DNA from: Mobilitalea sp.
Lineage (GTDB): Bacteria > Bacillota_A > Clostridia > Lachnospirales > Lachnospiraceae
Reading direction: 5' to 3'
DNA length: 10,205 bases
NCBI GenBank assembly: GCA_029974875.1
Contig: JARKQP010000067.1
Span: 1-10,205, forward strand
Below are positions 7,376-10,205 of this stretch, in pieces; position 1 is the stretch's first letter, and each line of letters opens with the position of its first letter. The position numbers were made by a program, and so were the translations under genes. The notes beneath the pieces were generated by a model that was not told the DNA's origin, did no database searches, and was given only the letters and a program-made list of their open reading frames with translations.

Positions 7376-7410
7376 TCTCCCGACAAGAATCGATATATTT
7401 CTCCGGACAA
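7376..7410 (-). repeat. Pair of 11-bp direct repeats upstream of the regulator promoter
   Basis: Minus-strand TTGTCCGGAGA (7400-7410) and TTGTCGGGAGA (7376-7386) differ at one base and are spaced 24 bp start to start, a little over two helical turns. The nearer copy ends 13 bp above the -35. Activators of the MalT family bind direct repeats of a G-rich core upstream of -35, so this may be an operator for the regulator itself or another factor. The distal copy overlaps the T-tract of the ndk terminator by two bases. Confidence 0.45.
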
Positions 7411-7439
7411 AAAAACCCCTGCAAAAAATTGCAGAGGTT
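7409..7439 (-). terminator. Intrinsic terminator downstream of ndk
   Basis: On the minus strand AACCTCTGCAA pairs with TTGCAGGGGTT around a four-base loop, with one G-U pair, and is followed by seven T (7415-7409). It lies about 80 bases after the ndk stop codon and ends that transcript before the regulator promoter. Confidence 0.85.
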
Positions 7440-7519
7440 AAATACCTGATAAACATGAGATAAGCACAAGACAAAAATAAGACAGCACAAGATAAGTATG
7501 CCTTAATATAAGATATCAG

Positions 7520-7936
7520 TCAGCTTTCAAACCGGATCAGATCCCTCCAGATCTCGATCTCCTTCTTGGCTACCTCGGCGGATTCTGAGCCATGGACTGC
7601 ATTCTTTGTCAGACCCTCTCCATACATATAGCGAATTGTTCCTGGCCTGGCTTTCGCCGGATTCGTAGAGCCGTTAATTTCCCTCACGATCTCAACCACA
7701 TTCTCACCCTCTAATATAAGGACCACCATTTCAGAGGAGGACATGAACTCAACCAGCTCCTCAAAAAAATCCTTTCCAATGTGGGCTTCGTAATGCTTCT
7801 CCAATACCTCCCTGTTAGCTAAAACCCTATGGGCATGGATAATTTCCAAACGGTTATCCTCATAGATTGATATAATTCTGCCCACCAGTTTTTTTGCTAC
7901 TGCATCCGGCTTAATGATTACAAGTGTTTTCTCCAT
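7520..7936 (-). CDS. ndk: Nucleoside diphosphate kinase
   Basis: A 138-residue cytoplasmic enzyme that transfers the terminal phosphate of ATP to nucleoside diphosphates through a phosphohistidine, balancing NTP and dNTP pools. The whole family pattern is visible: TLVIIKPDAV at the N-terminus (Lys9), NGSTNPAKARPGTIR (88-102) with the phosphate-binding arginine, and the active-site NAVHGSES with His115. Length is normal for bacterial Ndk. The loop after PGTIR reads YMYGEG where many homologues have GDFG, a lineage variation that leaves the catalytic residues intact. The ATG at 7936 has an AAAGGTG ribosome site. It is flanked by its own probable promoter and a clear terminator, so it seems monocistronic and functionally unrelated to its neighbours. 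Confidence 0.96.
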   Translation of the reverse strand: MEKTLVIIKPDAVAKKLVGRIISIYEDNRLEIIHAHRVLANREVLEKHYEAHIGKDFFEELVEFMSSSEMVVLILEGENVVEIVREINGSTNPAKARPGTIRYMYGEGLTKNAVHGSESAEVAKKEIEIWRDLIRFES

Positions 7937-8015
7937 ATAAGTTCAGCACCTTTCAATCCTTAGTCTTATTCCATTTTGAAGTATTGCCCCAATCACTACT
8001 TGTTAATACAATTCC

Positions 8016-8021
8016 ATTATA
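8016..8021 (-). promoter_or_regulatory. Possible -10 box of the ndk promoter
   Basis: A perfect TATAAT on the minus strand lies in an AT-rich gap between ndk and the upstream membrane-protein gene, followed by a leader of about 70 bases. The region 17 bases upstream (TTTTAT) is only a weak -35. No terminator is visible after the upstream gene, so readthrough into ndk is also possible. Confidence 0.4.
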
Positions 8022-8073
8022 ATACATAAATTAATTAAATAAAAGAGAAATAAATCAGAATATTCGTCTTTCA

Positions 8074-8625
8074 TCATTCCGGCAGCTCTGTCTGCCCGAC
8101 CTCAATGTTTTTAATATTGCGCAGGGCTATCATCAGGCTGATTACCATCATCACCCCGATTCCACCAGCCAAAGCATTCCAGCCCCCATTCCCAGTTGCA
8201 ATGGAAGTCCCCCCAAGGATTCCTGTAATAACACATAGGACGATATAAATCAACTGAATTGCCCTATAATGCTCCGCCTCACTGGCTTTCCCATGGCTTT
8301 CCAAATATTCAATACTGCCCTGCATTAAATAATAGATAAAGATCAGATTCAATATCATATAAGCCAAGGTTATCAGCTGTGCTAATTCATTCCGGTAATT
8401 CAGGATATCTAAAACAAATGCCAGTATTGTCTCTACTGTCATAAACCCCGCAAAAAGCTCTGCCTTTGTAAAGGCTTCCAGCTGGACCTCTTTTCTTATT
8501 TCACCTATGGCATGAGCGATCATAATCCACCCCACAAAGGCCGGGAGAACAGGAAATGTACCGATATTGATGTGAAAGGTGGCCAAAAACAACCCCCAGA
8601 TAATTGTACTATACCCACTCAGCAT
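8074..8625 (-). CDS. Polytopic membrane protein of unknown function
   Basis: A 183-residue, strongly hydrophobic protein with about five or six membrane helices (roughly residues 5-20, 25-42, 57-75, 83-101, 121-140 and 148-168) and a short polar C-terminus ending TELPE. A charged loop (IRKEVQLEAFTKAE, about 43-56) separates the second and third helices. I recognise no family or catalytic motif. The ATG is one base after the stop of the preceding gene (TAATATG), with a GGGGAG ribosome site inside that gene's end, so the two are almost certainly co-translated and may form a complex. The gene ends with two consecutive TGA codons and no obvious terminator follows. Confidence 0.8.
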   Translation of the reverse strand: MLSGYSTIIWGLFLATFHINIGTFPVLPAFVGWIMIAHAIGEIRKEVQLEAFTKAELFAGFMTVETILAFVLDILNYRNELAQLITLAYMILNLIFIYYLMQGSIEYLESHGKASEAEHYRAIQLIYIVLCVITGILGGTSIATGNGGWNALAGGIGVMMVISLMIALRNIKNIEVGQTELPE

Positions 8626-8626
8626 A

Positions 8627-9529
8627 TTAGAAAGCTCCCCTCTCGTTCAGATAGAATAACATCTCTTTATAATCACGGAAGTATTTTTCCTGTGGATAAC
8701 AATATATCCGTTCATATTTTATATTGCCCTCCGGATCCCTGTAGTATAGCTTGGGCCCGATATTATAATAATCATAGGTATTCCCTGCATTGTTGTCAGC
8801 GCTGCCAAACTGCATTGCTATATCAAGCACCCCATCATTCTTGTAAGGCTGCGGCGGGAATTCCTTATAATCATATCCATCAATCCTATAATAAGAAATA
8901 CCCTCTGCCTGATCCAGTAAATCGGATTTTACCGATACCAGCTCTATGTCCGGGTCTACCTGGTATCTCATATTGGAAGAACCATCACTCGTGGAGCTGC
9001 TTCTTAAGCTTCCAAGATATTCATCCTGGTTTTCCTGGTCACGGTAAAACACGATAGTGCCCATATCAACCGTCAGTGTATCTCCGTTATTTAGGTGAAG
9101 CTCTGCCTTATGGACAACCTTTTCACCGGTCCAACCTTCCAGATCTATAAAGCCAGGATACAGATATATGGTCCGGTAGGAGTACCGTCCGTACTGGCTA
9201 CCCAGACCCTGGTTAGAGGAATTAAAATATACCATGCCAGTATTATAAGCATTTTCAGTAGCAATAAGCTGTATCTCCGGCGCCTCCGGGAAGGTAATAC
9301 CATTCACACTGTTTTGGTCGGTCATGTTCGTAATATAATTCAGGGTGAAAATGGGTTGACTAAAGGATGGCCCATCCGGCTGCGGAAGCTCTACATCCAT
9401 ACAATATCTAAGAAATACCGGTGACCCCAGCTTCGTATAATAGATGAACCCCGAACACAGTAATGTGGCAAGAACCATAATTACCAGCCCGATTCTTAAA
9501 GCAATTTGATTTGATTTTCGTGTCCCCAT
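8627..9529 (-). CDS. Membrane-anchored extracytoplasmic protein of unknown function
   Basis: A 300-residue protein with a basic N-terminus (MGTRKSNQ) and one hydrophobic helix at about residues 12-31 that fits an uncleaved signal anchor. The rest is polar, rich in Tyr, Asp, Asn and Gly, and looks beta-rich, so it is probably outside the cell, attached to the membrane. No enzymatic motif, sortase signal or lipobox is visible (Cys25 lies within the helix without a clear L-x-x-C context). The ATG at 9529 has a GGGAGAGG ribosome site and a good promoter about 35 bases upstream. It is the first gene of a two-gene unit with the polytopic membrane protein. Function unknown; a sensing or transport accessory role with its partner is only a guess. 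Confidence 0.8.
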   Translation of the reverse strand: MGTRKSNQIALRIGLVIMVLATLLCSGFIYYTKLGSPVFLRYCMDVELPQPDGPSFSQPIFTLNYITNMTDQNSVNGITFPEAPEIQLIATENAYNTGMVYFNSSNQGLGSQYGRYSYRTIYLYPGFIDLEGWTGEKVVHKAELHLNNGDTLTVDMGTIVFYRDQENQDEYLGSLRSSSTSDGSSNMRYQVDPDIELVSVKSDLLDQAEGISYYRIDGYDYKEFPPQPYKNDGVLDIAMQFGSADNNAGNTYDYYNIGPKLYYRDPEGNIKYERIYCYPQEKYFRDYKEMLFYLNERGAF

Positions 9530-9564
9530 GTCTTATCCTCTCCCTGCCGTTCTTTTGTATGACT

Positions 9565-9593
9565 ACTATATCAGATTATCTTCCATGGATCAA
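9565..9593 (-). promoter_or_regulatory. Probable sigma-A promoter of the two-gene membrane unit
   Basis: On the minus strand TTGATC (9588-9593) and TATAGT (9565-9570) are separated by exactly 17 bases, placing the transcription start close to 9558 and about 28 bases before the ATG at 9529. Both hexamers are good matches to the consensus. Confidence 0.65.
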
Positions 9594-9635
9594 TACTACA
9601 ATGGTTCTGTTTGATAACGGCGTATGGATATGGCA

Positions 9636-9665
9636 GGAGCCTCTGCTGATTCTTGCAGAGGCTCC
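9636..9665 (-). other. Perfect 11-bp hairpin without a T-tract, downstream of the LysM gene
   Basis: GGAGCCTCTGC (9636-9646) and GCAGAGGCTCC (9655-9665) form a perfect inverted repeat around an 8-base loop, 24 bases after the stop of the LysM gene. Neither strand shows a run of T after the stem, so it is not a canonical intrinsic terminator. It may be a factor-assisted or weak terminator, or an mRNA 3'-end stabiliser. Confidence 0.6.
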
Positions 9666-9689
9666 CGTGGGGATAAAATATGTAATTCG

Positions 9690-10043
9690 TTAATATACCA
9701 AATCCTCATAATAGGGTAAAATCAAAAAATTCCCCGTGTGGATTTCATCGGAAAACAAGCCGTTGCTTACCTTAATCTCATCAATGTAATCCTTCACACT
9801 ATCATATTCATCACTCATATGCTCGGAGGCAATCCCCCATAGAGTGTCACCCTTCTGAATCTCAATGCTGGTTACCAATTTAACTCTTTCCCGGTTTCTT
9901 GAGGCTGTTACTGTCTTTGTAATAAACCCAACTGAAAAAATCACTGCAAATATTAGAATAATAATACCTAATAGCCATATACGCTTTTTATTCTCCCGAT
10001 AATAATCCTGGCTTTCCACTATAATAGCTGCTGTCCTACTCAT
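9690..10043 (-). CDS. Small membrane-anchored LysM protein, YneA-like
   Basis: A 117-residue protein with a short cytoplasmic N-terminus, one membrane helix (about residues 22-43) and an external C-terminal LysM domain (about 60-109), seen in EIQKGDTLWGIASEHM and in NGLFSDEIHTGNFLILP. LysM binds the glycan of peptidoglycan. The size and order (one helix, then one LysM) match YneA-type cell-division inhibitors, which are SOS-induced in Bacillus and often lie next to lexA. Here I see no LexA box (GAAC-N4-GTTC) in the visible upstream region, so the YneA role is a guess. The ATG at 10043 is chosen because GGAGG lies 8 bases upstream; an in-frame TTG at 10058 would place the ribosome site inside the gene. 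A TATAAA at 10074-10079 could be a -10, but its -35 is poor. Confidence 0.85.
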   Translation of the reverse strand: MSRTAAIIVESQDYYRENKKRIWLLGIIILIFAVIFSVGFITKTVTASRNRERVKLVTSIEIQKGDTLWGIASEHMSDEYDSVKDYIDEIKVSNGLFSDEIHTGNFLILPYYEDLVY

Positions 10044-10058
10044 CTTACCTACCTCCAA

Positions 10059-10148
10059 TTAATCCTTTACCTTTTTATATGATCCGTTACTTTTTACTTG
10101 ACCCATTATTTCTTTTATTGATGGATTAGCTTCCAAGATATCAGTCAT
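10059..10148 (-). CDS. Possible 29-residue ORF just upstream of the LysM gene
   Basis: An ATG at 10148 opens a 29-codon frame (MTDILEANPSIKEIMGQV, then a lysine-rich end KKVKD) that stops 15 bases before the LysM ATG, at operon-like spacing. Its ATG overlaps the TGA (ATGA) of another open frame running in from the right edge. No clear ribosome site is visible and no family is recognised. It may be the end of a frameshifted upstream gene, a tiny gene, or chance. Confidence 0.2.
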   Translation of the reverse strand: MTDILEANPSIKEIMGQVKSNGSYKKVKD

Positions 10149-10205
10149 TTCTTAATTGTAGTATGGGGTTTGGTTAGCTGATTCCTCATTCGTAAAAAAT
10201 CAATT

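Noticed and set aside
8512..9057. 181-codon open frame on the plus strand across the two membrane-protein genes
   Set aside because: It is antisense to two better-supported genes. The product is rich in His, Pro, Tyr and Ser with no motif, and it has no ribosome site or promoter of its own.
10044..10205. LexA-type operator expected for a YneA-like gene
   Set aside because: No GAAC-N4-GTTC or close match is present in the visible upstream stretch.
1..10205. CRISPR arrays, tRNA or rRNA genes, insertion sequences
   Set aside because: I saw no regularly spaced repeats, tRNA-like cloverleaf, rRNA segments, transposase motifs or terminal inverted repeats on either strand.

Overview
The window looks like a chromosomal piece of a low-to-moderate GC Gram-positive anaerobe, most likely a Clostridia/Lachnospiraceae-type organism. 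This is inferred from strong GGAGG ribosome binding sites, sigma-A-type promoters, a fused polysaccharide tyrosine autokinase with a PHP-type (CpsB) phosphatase, a MalT-like LuxR regulator and a YneA-like LysM protein. No species assignment is possible from sequence reading alone. Every gene I can support lies on the minus strand, so transcription runs from the right edge to the left edge.

Right part (about 10.2 to 8.07 kb): a short membrane-anchored LysM protein, possibly preceded by a tiny ORF. It is followed by a perfect 11-bp hairpin, then a promoter driving two tightly coupled genes of unknown function: a membrane-anchored extracytoplasmic protein and a polytopic membrane protein. Middle (7.94 to 7.41 kb): a nucleoside diphosphate kinase gene (ndk) with its own probable promoter and a clear intrinsic terminator.

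Next (7.41 to 4.43 kb) is a self-contained regulatory unit. It has a near-perfect direct repeat pair, a TTGAAA-17-TAAAAT promoter, a leader with a possible hairpin, and an 831-residue MalT/LAL-type LuxR-family ATPase regulator. The regulator's stop codon overlaps (TAATG) the start of a 59-residue ORF, whose C-terminal half resembles the last segment of an HD-GYP domain. A strong terminator closes the unit.

Left part (4.41 kb to the left edge) is the beginning of an exopolysaccharide/capsule operon with a TTCACC-17-TATAAT promoter. Its genes are a FlaA1/CapD-type membrane nucleotide-sugar dehydratase, a Wzz/tyrosine-kinase fusion, and a CpsB-type phosphatase overlapping the kinase. After these come a small open frame with a CxxC motif and the start of a second, soluble CapE/FnlA-type UDP-GlcNAc 4,6-dehydratase. 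That last gene carries an in-frame TAA at codon 39 and a Gly-to-Val change in its nucleotide-binding motif, so it looks inactivated. The kinase/phosphatase pair would control chain length and export, and the dehydratase would supply an early sugar nucleotide. The adjacent LuxR-family protein is a candidate regulator of the operon by position only.
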